Positions 16,303-24,151 of a stretch of 49,308 bases of DNA are shown one piece after another. Made by a program: the position numbers and the translations under genes. Under the pieces are notes generated by a model, which ran no database searches, was not told where the DNA came from, and saw only the letters and a list, made by a program, of their open reading frames with translations. Location of the stretch: positions 1-49,308 of the forward strand of contig JAQSXU010000019.1 in the NCBI GenBank assembly GCA_029256485.1. Reading direction: 5' to 3'. This DNA comes from Clostridiaceae bacterium. GTDB taxonomy: Bacteria > Bacillota_A > Clostridia > Clostridiales > Clostridiaceae. How positions within the stretch are numbered: position 1 is the first letter of the stretch; the number at the start of each line of letters is the position of its first letter.

Positions 16303-17617
16303 AAAGCAGTATTGCAAATATTAATGTTAAGGAAATGCCCATAATTTCTTTATAGTAAAAATAAAGAAAATTATTATTAAATGCATTTGCTATAACTTCC
16401 TGTGATACTATGCCAAAGCACCTATCGATGGATTTACTGTCAATAAATGAAACTTTATCATTGGGAGTATGAATTCTTGACAGATCATTATCAATAAAAG
16501 TTATAGCATCAATATTTTCTTTCCTGAAATATTCATGATCGCTGGAATCTTCAAAAAGATAGTTAAAGTAAATTTTATTGCTTTTACATATATTGGCTGC
16601 TGATTTTATTAATGGTGTGTTGTTAGTGTCTTTATTCCCACCCATTATACATAACGGCACAGAATTATTACTGCCTATCATATCAAAATTAAATACCTTT
16701 GCGCCATTTATATCCGACTTATACTTCTCAACAAATTCTTTGGATCCCAGACATCCAAATTCTTCAGCATTAAAGCCCACAAAAATAATATCCCTTTCCG
16801 GCTTACCAAGTGATTTCACATAATTGGAAAGCTCCATAACAAATGAAATGCCTGATGCATTATCTAGAGCTCCATTATAAACTGTGCCGTTTAAATCAGT
16901 GCCTACATGATCAAAATGACCACTAATAATAATTGGAGAAAGCTTTGGATTCTTCCCTTTAATATAGGCTGTAACGTTATTTATTTGGGCATCCTTTACC
17001 TCATAGGGTATGTAGCAGCTAACGGTATACCCCTTTTTTAACATATTTTCAATTTCCTCATTGGTTTTCTGCGTCACCATTATAAGTAAGCTTACAGAGG
17101 AATCGTTAATAAAGGAGCTTCTGAAATTGATATTGTTTTTCTCAGGTACATAAAAAAACACTTTATGGTCACCTTTTGTTACTTGAGTTGTACTATCAGA
17201 AAAAGTTACTTTATCATTTACATTGAAGCTTATATTTTTAATTTTAAAATTCAGCATATCTTCTTTATAGTCTATGCCATAATTGAATTCCTTCACAAGC
17301 TGTTTGTTCTGATTGTAGATTTTTAAATAAGGCTTATTATCCATTTTATAAGGATACTTAACAGAGAAATTCTCGTAATAGGAACCTTTGTAGGGCAGTA
17401 AATTTTCACTTTGAAATTGCTCTTTAACATATTGTGCTGCCATGGCATTGTCAACCGTTCCGGCAAGTCTGCCCTTAAGAGAATCTGAGGATAGATAGCT
17501 TATATAATCTATAACCCTGCTGCTTTTGAAGGGATGAATATAATAACATATTTGAAAGGTGGAAAATAGAAAAACCAGTAAAATTGTTAATATATATGTG
17601 TTTATAAGCTTTTTCAT
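16283..17617 (-). CDS. Membrane-anchored M28-family metallopeptidase
   Basis: A 444-residue zinc peptidase of the M28 (aminopeptidase Y) type. Residues 7-26 form an uncleaved signal anchor and a second hydrophobic segment lies at the C-terminus (about 421-440), so the catalytic part should face outward. Zinc and catalytic residues are visible in ISGHFDHVG, YNGALDNASG, GFNAEEFG, NFDMIG and IHTPND, in family order. The region between 110 and 210 is a poorly conserved insert, perhaps a PA-like domain. The ATG follows AAAGGAG. It is transcribed alone, facing prfB. The substrate is unknown; extracellular peptide use is the simplest guess. Confidence 0.85.
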   Translation of the reverse strand: MKKLINTYILTILLVFLFSTFQICYYIHPFKSSRVIDYISYLSSDSLKGRLAGTVDNAMAAQYVKEQFQSENLLPYKGSYYENFSVKYPYKMDNKPYLKIYNQNKQLVKEFNYGIDYKEDMLNFKIKNISFNVNDKVTFSDSTTQVTKGDHKVFFYVPEKNNINFRSSFINDSSVSLLIMVTQKTNEEIENMLKKGYTVSCYIPYEVKDAQINNVTAYIKGKNPKLSPIIISGHFDHVGTDLNGTVYNGALDNASGISFVMELSNYVKSLGKPERDIIFVGFNAEEFGCLGSKEFVEKYKSDINGAKVFNFDMIGSNNSVPLCIMGGNKDTNNTPLIKSAANICKSNKIYFNYLFEDSSDHEYFRKENIDAITFIDNDLSRIHTPNDKVSFIDSKSIDRCFGIVSQEVIANAFNNNFLYFYYKEIMGISLTLIFAILLLNRDLQ

Positions 17618-17768
17618 GAATTACTCCTTTAAATTATTACTTGTTAATATTATGAATTAAAATAGATATATATAACTGTTTAAAGGTGTATTGTAATTGA
17701 TTTTAATGTATAATTTATTGTATGACATAAATAATAAACTATAGAAAATGTTGTTATTGGAGGTAAAA

Positions 17769-19940
17769 ATGAAGAATATTACTGAAAGCTTAATGAAAGA
17801 ACTTAATTTAAAGGAACATCAGGTTAATGATGTAATCAAACTGCTGGATGATGGTAATACTGTACCATTTATAGCTAGATATAGAAAGGAAGCCACTGGA
17901 GGCTTAGATGATATAGTGCTTAGAAATTTTGCTGAAAGATTAACCTACCTTAGAAATTTGGAAAGCAGAAAAGAAGATATTATAAGGTTAATTGATGAAC
18001 AGGGGAAGATGACAGCAGAATTAAAAGTTAATATAGAAAAGTGTGATACATTAACGGAAGTAGAAGACATTTACAGACCATATAAACCTAAAAAAAGAAC
18101 GAGAGCTACTATAGCAGTTGAAAAAGGATTAAAACCATTATCAGAACTAATATTAAGTGGAGCTTTTAAAGGTGATATTGAGGAATACTCCAAACAATTT
18201 ATTGATGAGGATAAGTCTGTGAGCTCTGGAGAGGAAGCCTTACAAGGGGCTGTGGATATAATAAGTGAAGTTATGTCCGACAATGCAGATTATAGAAAGT
18301 GGATAAGGACTCTGGTACAAAGAGAGGGAATAATTGAAACTACAGGTGACAGTAAGGAAACTACTCCATATGAAATGTATTATAATTATCAGGAAGCAGT
18401 AAGATTGATTCCACCTCATAGGATATTAGCAATCAATAGGGGAGAAAAAGAAAAAATATTATCTGTTAAAATAACTGTAGACAATGAAAAGATAATAAAT
18501 TTCTTAGAAAAACAATGTTTAAAAAGTAATCCCATTACTGATAAATATATTGTAGGGAGCATAAAAGACTCACTAAAGAGGCTCATTTACCCATCTATCG
18601 AAAGAGAAGTGCGAGCAGATCTCACTGAAAAGGGTGAGAATGGTGCCACTGAAGTATTTAAAGCTAATTTGAAATCATTATTAATGCAATCACCAATAAA
18701 AGGTAAAGTAGTATTAGGATATGATCCAGGATTTAGAACAGGGTGCAAGATAGCGGTACTTGACGATACAGGCAAATTTTTAGAGCAAGCCACAGTGTAT
18801 GCCACAGCTCCACAAAATGACATTGAAGGATCTATAAAAATACTGAAGAATTTAGTATACAAACATAATGTAGATGTATTATCTCTAGGAAATGGAACTG
18901 CCAGCAGAGAATCCGAAGAGGTAATTGCACGATTAATTAAAGAGGTAAAGGAAGAAAAAGGTAAAGAACTTTATTATGTTATAGTATCTGAAGCTGGCGC
19001 TTCAGTATATTCTGCTTCTCAGCTAGCCAGCGAAGAATATCCTGATATAAATGTTTCAATAAGGGGAGCTATCTCCATTGGCAGGAGACTTCAAGATCCA
19101 TTGTCAGAGCTTGTAAAGATAGATCCCAAGGCTTTAGGGGTTGGCCAGTATCAGCATGACGTGACACCTAAAAAGCTTGATGAGTCATTGGGAGGGGTAG
19201 TAGAGAACTGTGTTAATAATGTAGGTGTAGATTTAAATATGGCCACACCGTCCCTCTTATCCTATGTGTCTGGTATAAATTCAACCATTGCTAAGAACAT
19301 AGTTACATATAGAGAGGAAAATGGTAAGTTCAATAACAGAAAGGAACTTTTAAAAGTTAAAAGACTTGGAGAAAAGGCATATGAGCAATGTGCGGGCTTT
19401 TTAAGAGTCATGGAAAGTGCTGAGCCATTAGACAATACAGGAGTACATCCTGAATCTTACACTGCGTGTAAAGTACTTCTTAAAAATTTAGGTTATTCTA
19501 TACAGGATTTGAAAAACAATAAGCTTATAGATATTGACAACAAAGTGGAGACAATTGGTTTTGAAAAACTTGCACAAAGTATTAATATTGGAGTACCAAC
19601 CTTAAAGGATATAATTAAAGAAATAAAGAAGCCGGGAAGAGATCCAAGGGAGGAGCTGCCAAAACCAATTCTTAAAACTGGTGTAATAGACATTAATCAG
19701 TTAAAACCTGGAATGGTGTTAAATGGAACTGTGAGAAATGTTGCTGATTTTGGTGCATTTGTAGATATTGGGGTGCATCAGGATGGACTTGTACATATTA
19801 GCCAGCTGTCTGATAAATTTGTGAGAAATCCATTAGATGTGGTTAAGGTTGGAGATATAGTAGAAGTAAGAATCTTAGAGGTTGATGAAAAAAGAAAGAG
19901 AATATCCCTTAGTATGAAAAAGGAAGAATTAGGTAATTAA
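17769..19940 (+). CDS. tex: Tex-family RNA-binding transcription accessory protein
   Basis: A 723-residue Tex protein: N-terminal helical region with DDGNTVPFIARYRKEATGGLDD, YqgF-like domain around 330-460 (GYDPGFRTGCKIAVLDD), helix-hairpin-helix modules (NVGVDLNMATPSLLSYVSGI and YREENGKFNNRKELLKV) and a C-terminal S1 RNA-binding domain from about residue 645 (GMVLNGTVRNVADFGAFVDIGVHQDGLVHIS). Homologues bind nucleic acids and affect transcription. ATG 17769 follows TTGGAGG; the earlier in-frame ATG at 17748 has no site. Transcribed alone. Confidence 0.95.
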   Translation: MKNITESLMKELNLKEHQVNDVIKLLDDGNTVPFIARYRKEATGGLDDIVLRNFAERLTYLRNLESRKEDIIRLIDEQGKMTAELKVNIEKCDTLTEVEDIYRPYKPKKRTRATIAVEKGLKPLSELILSGAFKGDIEEYSKQFIDEDKSVSSGEEALQGAVDIISEVMSDNADYRKWIRTLVQREGIIETTGDSKETTPYEMYYNYQEAVRLIPPHRILAINRGEKEKILSVKITVDNEKIINFLEKQCLKSNPITDKYIVGSIKDSLKRLIYPSIEREVRADLTEKGENGATEVFKANLKSLLMQSPIKGKVVLGYDPGFRTGCKIAVLDDTGKFLEQATVYATAPQNDIEGSIKILKNLVYKHNVDVLSLGNGTASRESEEVIARLIKEVKEEKGKELYYVIVSEAGASVYSASQLASEEYPDINVSIRGAISIGRRLQDPLSELVKIDPKALGVGQYQHDVTPKKLDESLGGVVENCVNNVGVDLNMATPSLLSYVSGINSTIAKNIVTYREENGKFNNRKELLKVKRLGEKAYEQCAGFLRVMESAEPLDNTGVHPESYTACKVLLKNLGYSIQDLKNNKLIDIDNKVETIGFEKLAQSINIGVPTLKDIIKEIKKPGRDPREELPKPILKTGVIDINQLKPGMVLNGTVRNVADFGAFVDIGVHQDGLVHISQLSDKFVRNPLDVVKVGDIVEVRILEVDEKRKRISLSMKKEELGN

Positions 19941-19967
19941 AGTTATTGATAATATAAATTTTAACTA

Positions 19968-19996
19968 TTGAATTATTAGTAAGTATGTAGTAGAAT
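19968..19996 (+). promoter_or_regulatory. Promoter of the FMN riboswitch-ribU unit
   Basis: TTGAAT, 17-bp spacer, TAGAAT (a TATAAT overlaps slightly downstream), about 30 bases before the aptamer. Confidence 0.6.
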
Positions 19997-20024
19997 ATAA
20001 TCATAAAATAATTAAATAAAGATG

Positions 20025-20133
20025 ATCTTCGGGGCGGGGTTTGATTCCCCACCGGTGGTATAGCCCACGAGCCTATTTAGGCATGATTCGGTGTAATTCC
20101 GAAGCCGACAGTAAAGTCTGGATGAAAGAAGGT
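20025..20133 (+). promoter_or_regulatory. FMN riboswitch (RFN element)
   Basis: Nearly invariant RFN segments are present: ATCTTCGGGGCGGGG, GATTCCCCACCGGTGGTA, GCCCACGAGCC, GATTCGGTGTAATTCCG, AGCCGACAGT and GTCTGGATG, closing with GAAGGT to form P1. It precedes the riboflavin transporter gene ribU. FMN should promote the terminator at 20155-20182. Confidence 0.97.
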
Positions 20134-20154
20134 TAAGGTATAATGTAATTTTCG

Positions 20155-20182
20155 CCCTGTCATTTTTTTTGACAGGGTTTTT
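20155..20182 (+). terminator. FMN riboswitch terminator
   Basis: Stem CCCTGTCA/TGACAGGG with a T-rich loop and a T5 tail between the aptamer and ribU. Confidence 0.92.
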
Positions 20183-20231
20183 ATTATGCCCACACCCTTA
20201 GAAGATATCAAAATTTTAGGAGGGTACATTT

Positions 20232-20855
20232 ATGAAAAATGAAAAACTTAATATTTTAGTGAAGGTATCAATGCTTGGGGTTATAGGCTTTTTACTGATG
20301 TTCATTGAATTGCCATTACCAATATTTCCAAACTTCTTGCAAATTGACATTGGTGATTTACCTGCTTTAATTGGCGCTTTTGCCATGGGACCTATTGCTG
20401 GAGTATTAATCGAATTATTAAAAAATATACTTCATGCAATATTTAAAGGTAATACTGCTTTCATTGGAGAATTTGCTAATTTTGCAGTAGGATCAGTAAT
20501 GGTGTTGATTACTGGATATATTTATAACAAAAATAAAAGTAGAAAAACAGCTTTAGGAAGTTTAGTATTGGGCACTATAGTAATGTCAATATTTGCTACA
20601 ATATTAAATTATGTTCTAGTTTTACCTCTTTATGAATCAGTTTTAGGATTCCCAATAAGTGCTGTAGTTGCGATGGGTAATAAAATTAATCCTAATATTA
20701 CAAATTTAAATTCCTTTGTAGTTTTGTCCATAATGCCATTTAATATATTAAAAGGAGTTTTAATATCAGCTTTAACAATGGCAGTATACAAAGGAGTATC
20801 ACCAATACTACATGATGATACTTTCGTACAAAGCAAAACAGTAAAAGAAAATTAA
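20232..20855 (+). CDS. ribU: Riboflavin ECF transporter S component RibU
   Basis: A 207-residue integral membrane protein with five or six hydrophobic segments. The segment FLQIDIGDLPALIGAFAMGP near residues 36-55 is characteristic of RibU and lines the riboflavin pocket; PIAGVLIELLKNILHAI follows. It works with the shared EcfA/A'/T energy module, which is not encoded here. The GGAGG site precedes the ATG by seven bases. Regulation by the FMN riboswitch agrees with the assignment. A very long hairpin follows the gene. Confidence 0.95.
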   Translation: MKNEKLNILVKVSMLGVIGFLLMFIELPLPIFPNFLQIDIGDLPALIGAFAMGPIAGVLIELLKNILHAIFKGNTAFIGEFANFAVGSVMVLITGYIYNKNKSRKTALGSLVLGTIVMSIFATILNYVLVLPLYESVLGFPISAVVAMGNKINPNITNLNSFVVLSIMPFNILKGVLISALTMAVYKGVSPILHDDTFVQSKTVKEN

Positions 20856-20860
20856 AAAAA

Positions 20861-20911
20861 TACAATAAAATAAAGTACTAACCAAATTTGGTTAGTGCTT
20901 TATTTTATTGT
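20861..20911. terminator. Long hairpin terminator after ribU
   Basis: About 23 bp of stem (arms beginning TACAATAAAATAAAGTACTA and ending TTATTTTATTGTA) with one mismatch, then TAAAAAA. It separates ribU from the next operon. Confidence 0.8.
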
Positions 20912-20967
20912 AAAAAATTATTCATATTTAACGATAATTAAATAATAAATTAATTGAGGTGTATAAA

Positions 20968-22626
20968 ATGGCGGCAGTATGGAATGTAAATAGTATAAAT
21001 AGCCCTGACTTAAAAAAATTTTCTGGGAAAATTTCATTTGATATAGGACAGGTTTTTTTAGCAAGAATAATTAAGCTTAGTGATAATAACAATGAAGTAC
21101 TGCTGAGATTACTTGATGGATGGCAATTCCCCGCAGAACTATTAAATCAAAATAACATTTCTACGGATAAGCCAATAAAGTTTCAAGTGGATGGCTTTAA
21201 GGATGGAAAACTTCAGATAAAAGTTGTTAACCAAAATGAAGATAGCACAAAAAATAATGGTAGTTCTATAGAATCAGTGTTAATGGATCAAAATATTGAA
21301 TTGGGTAAGGAACAATATGATTTATTAGAAAATATGGCGAAGCATAACATGCCGCTAACTAAGGAAAATATTTCAAAGGTTAAAACATATATAGATATGG
21401 CTGGTAAAATAGCTTCAACACCAGATGAACAGGACAATTTTATAGCAAAATATCTAAACAGTAAGAATATAGATATTAATTCACCAAAAGGTAAGGAAAT
21501 TGCAAGCACTCTTAAGTCATTTTTTAATGAACTTAAGAATGTAACTGCAGAAGATATTATGACAATGCTGGAAAACGGTATGGAAATAAATCAGGAAAAT
21601 ATTAAAAGTTATAATAGACTTTTTAAGGAACCTGAAGGAATATATAAGCAAATAAAAAATTTGGGAGCACAGCTGGAGACCAATTTAGGCAAAAGTGAAA
21701 CAGAGAATATAATAAGCAATGTACCAAAGGATAATATTGAAAATGATAACACAAATTTGGAAAGCAGCAGAAAAATACAATCCAATGATAATAATGAAAA
21801 GGGAACAATCAATGAAAATATTAATAATAATGATTTGAATGTGAAAAAAGACAAAATGTTGGATAGCAGCAATAGCAATAAAACTGATATTAGGTTAAAT
21901 GAAGATAGTGTAAAAAGCCGTGATCCAAATAACAAAATTGAAAAACACATTGATAATACCCAAAATAAAGACACAGCTAAGAGCAATAGAACTAACATTT
22001 TAGATAACAAAAGTACTGTGAAAAACAGTGAGGAGCTTTTTAGAGATATTAAAACCAAGGGTATTGAAAAAGGTACTGAGTTGGAAATTAAGTCTCAGCT
22101 AAACAGTAAAACTGAGGAAATAAAAAATATTATAAAATCCGTACTTCAAATGAATAATGAAAAGTTACCGGAAACATCCAATAAGATATCTCAAATAATT
22201 AAGCAGAATATTTCAGATTTTAAGACCTTCAACTCCATTTCGAATCAATATTACTATATGGATTTACCTGTTAAAATGGACAATAGTAATTATGAATGCA
22301 AGTTAATTGTTAAAGATGATAGAAAAAAAGGCAAAAAAGTAGATACAAAGGATGTTAAAATTGCTGCATCTGTAAATACTATAAATATGGGTGTAGTAAA
22401 TGCCTACATTAAAATTAAGAACAGCAGTATGAATGTTAATATTAGGTGCAGCGAAACTTGGATAAAAATAATAGATAATAGTAAAAATAATTTATTAAAC
22501 AGCTTATGTGATTTAGGCTATAATGTTAATATAGAAGTAGAAAAAAAAGAACAGGACATTAACCTATCTAATTGTGCATCATTTTTTGAAGATAGTAATT
22601 TTTCAGGTTTAAACATTAGGGTTTAG
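20968..22626 (+). CDS. FliK/YlqG-like protein with hook-length-control C-terminal fold
   Basis: A 552-residue protein. The N-terminal 90 residues look like a beta-rich domain (FDIGQVFLARIIKLSD, FQVDGFKDGKLQIKV). The middle (about 230-370) is low-complexity, rich in Asn, Lys, Ser and Asp. The last 110 residues resemble the FliK C-terminal domain (MDLPVKMDNSNYECKLIV, IAASVNTINMGVVNAYIKI, LLNSLCDLGYNVNIEV). The next gene encodes an FlhB C-terminal-like protein. The same pairing exists as ylqG-ylqH in Bacillus, away from flagellar operons, and its role is unclear. ATG 20968 follows GAGG. Confidence 0.65.
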   Translation: MAAVWNVNSINSPDLKKFSGKISFDIGQVFLARIIKLSDNNNEVLLRLLDGWQFPAELLNQNNISTDKPIKFQVDGFKDGKLQIKVVNQNEDSTKNNGSSIESVLMDQNIELGKEQYDLLENMAKHNMPLTKENISKVKTYIDMAGKIASTPDEQDNFIAKYLNSKNIDINSPKGKEIASTLKSFFNELKNVTAEDIMTMLENGMEINQENIKSYNRLFKEPEGIYKQIKNLGAQLETNLGKSETENIISNVPKDNIENDNTNLESSRKIQSNDNNEKGTINENINNNDLNVKKDKMLDSSNSNKTDIRLNEDSVKSRDPNNKIEKHIDNTQNKDTAKSNRTNILDNKSTVKNSEELFRDIKTKGIEKGTELEIKSQLNSKTEEIKNIIKSVLQMNNEKLPETSNKISQIIKQNISDFKTFNSISNQYYYMDLPVKMDNSNYECKLIVKDDRKKGKKVDTKDVKIAASVNTINMGVVNAYIKIKNSSMNVNIRCSETWIKIIDNSKNNLLNSLCDLGYNVNIEVEKKEQDINLSNCASFFEDSNFSGLNIRV

Positions 22627-22641
22627 CTAAAGGAGCATTCT

Positions 22642-22908
22642 ATGAATAAAAGTAAAAAAGCGGCAGCAATAAAATATGAAGAAAATTATACAGCACCAAT
22701 AGTTACAGCTTCAGGTATGGGATATGTAGCGGATAAAATTATTGAAAAGGCTGGGGAAAACAATGTACCAGTTGTATATGACAAGGAACTGACAGAATTA
22801 CTAAGCAATGTTGATGTGGGGGACAATATACCCTATGAGCTTTATGATGCTGTTGCAAAGGTAATTGCTTATGTCATGGATATAGATAAAAAAGTAAGTG
22901 GAAAGTAA
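22642..22908 (+). CDS. FlhB C-terminal-domain-like protein (YlqH/FlhX type)
   Basis: An 88-residue protein matching the cytoplasmic export-gate domain of FlhB without the membrane part: AAAIKYEENYTAPIVTASGMGYVADKI, then VPVVYDKELTELLSNVDVGDNIPYELYDAVAKVIAYV. The self-cleavage NPTH motif of FlhB is replaced by NYTA. It starts 16 bases after the FliK-like gene behind AAAGGAG and is followed ten bases later by the metallophosphoesterase gene, so the three are probably co-transcribed. Confidence 0.85.
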   Translation: MNKSKKAAAIKYEENYTAPIVTASGMGYVADKIIEKAGENNVPVVYDKELTELLSNVDVGDNIPYELYDAVAKVIAYVMDIDKKVSGK

Positions 22909-22917
22909 GGTGAAGAT

Positions 22918-23604
22918 ATGGCGCTTTATGCAATATCAGATCTTCATTTAGCTTTATCAAGTGATAAACCAATGGACATTTTTGGACAACACTGGTATAA
23001 GCATGATGAAAAGATTAAGAAAAATTGGTTAAAGAACATCGAGGCAAATGATACTGTTCTTATTGCAGGGGATATATCCTGGTCCATGAATATGGAAGGC
23101 GGTGTTAAAGATTTAGAATGGGTTCATAACCTTCCGGGAAAAAAGGTACTGGTAAGGGGTAATCATGATTATTGGTGGTCTAGTATAACAAAGCTAAATA
23201 ATTTATATGATGACATGTTTTTTATACAAAATAACTTTTTCCCCTATGAAGATTATGCTATTTGTGGCACAAGAGGATGGGTTTTGCCATCAAGTGATAA
23301 TTTTACAGCACATGATGAAAAAATATACGCAAGAGAAGTAATAAGATTAAAATTATCTTTGGATGAAGCTTATAAAGCTGGTTATAGAAAATTTATTGTA
23401 ATGACACACTATCCACCGGCTAATGAAAACATGGAGGATACACAGTTTACAAAAATTTTTGAGCAATATGCTGTGAATATGGTTATATATGGTCACTTGC
23501 ATGGACCTATTTTGAAAAACATCAAAAATTATAATAAAAATGATATTAGATATATTATGACTTCTTGTGATTTTATAGATTTCAATCCTATTAAATTATT
23601 ATGA
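22918..23604 (+). CDS. Calcineurin-like metallophosphoesterase
   Basis: A 228-residue protein with all family metal motifs: SDLHLA (DxH), GDISWSM (GDxxW variant), RGNHDYWW (GNHD), MTHYPP and YGHLH. It should hydrolyse a phosphoester, but the substrate cannot be read from the sequence. It ends at a strong terminator and is third in the ylqG-ylqH-like operon. Confidence 0.88.
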   Translation: MALYAISDLHLALSSDKPMDIFGQHWYKHDEKIKKNWLKNIEANDTVLIAGDISWSMNMEGGVKDLEWVHNLPGKKVLVRGNHDYWWSSITKLNNLYDDMFFIQNNFFPYEDYAICGTRGWVLPSSDNFTAHDEKIYAREVIRLKLSLDEAYKAGYRKFIVMTHYPPANENMEDTQFTKIFEQYAVNMVIYGHLHGPILKNIKNYNKNDIRYIMTSCDFIDFNPIKLL

Positions 23605-23638
23605 TTTAGAATTTGAAAAAATAACTAAGGATAGTTTT

Positions 23639-23665
23639 GCTTTTCAGCTTTGCTGAAAAGCTTTT
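23639..23665 (+). terminator. Terminator after the metallophosphoesterase gene
   Basis: Stem GCTTTTCAGC/GCTGAAAAGC with a TTT loop and T5 tail. The core TTTCAGCTTTGCTGAAA recurs in the hairpin array at 48745-48761. Confidence 0.88.
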
Positions 23666-23694
23666 TAATTTTTTATTTTTCATAGAGCACATTA

Positions 23695-23723
23695 TTGACT
23701 TATATATTCATATATTGTAATAT
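23695..23723 (+). promoter_or_regulatory. Promoter and possible operator of the ArsR gene
   Basis: TTGACT, 17-bp spacer, TAATAT. An AT-rich dyad ATATT(N10)AATAT (23704-23723) overlaps spacer and -10, where an ArsR-type repressor would act on its own operon. Confidence 0.55.
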
Positions 23724-23838
23724 ATAAATATAACGATGTTTGATATTTAACAAGCAAAGTAACAACAAACTTGAAATAATAAGTAGAAAAAATATAATAG
23801 ATGTAAGAATATAAGTAGAAATAGAAAGGGTAATAACA

Positions 23839-24123
23839 ATGGAAAATAATATTAAGCAATATAATGATAGTGCTGAATTACTGAAGGTGTTGGCGCACCC
23901 AGCTAGATTATGTATAGTAAGGGGACTCTTAAATAAAGGGCAATGTAATGTAACCTATATGCAAAATTGCCTTGGTCTTCCTCAATCAACAATATCTCAG
24001 CACTTACAGAAACTGAGAGCTGCTGGAATTATTGAAGGGGAAAGAAATGGCCTGGAAATAAACTATAAGGTGTGTAATGAAAAGGTTATATCAATAATTA
24101 AAGTATTATTTGGTGAAGAATAA
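23839..24123 (+). CDS. ArsR-family repressor, probable persulfide or thiol sensor
   Basis: A 94-residue winged-helix regulator (LLKVLAHPARLCIVRGLL; recognition helix LPQSTISQHLQKLRAAGII; wing GERNGLEINYKV). Cysteines lie at 25, 36, 44 and 79. The metal-site ELCVCDL of classical ArsR is replaced by GQCNVTYMQNCLGL. Because the next gene, 28 bases downstream, encodes a sulfane-sulfur enzyme, I infer that the cysteines sense persulfides, as in BigR/SqrR/CstR-type logic. It is probably autoregulated through the dyad in its promoter. Confidence 0.82.
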   Translation: MENNIKQYNDSAELLKVLAHPARLCIVRGLLNKGQCNVTYMQNCLGLPQSTISQHLQKLRAAGIIEGERNGLEINYKVCNEKVISIIKVLFGEE

Positions 24124-24151
24124 ACTAATTAAATTTAGGAGGTAACACGTT

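Noticed and set aside
21609..22058. Minus-strand 149-codon frame, very Leu/Ser/Phe-rich.
   Set aside because: It is the complement of the low-complexity Asn/Lys/Asp region of the FliK-like gene and has no ribosome site.
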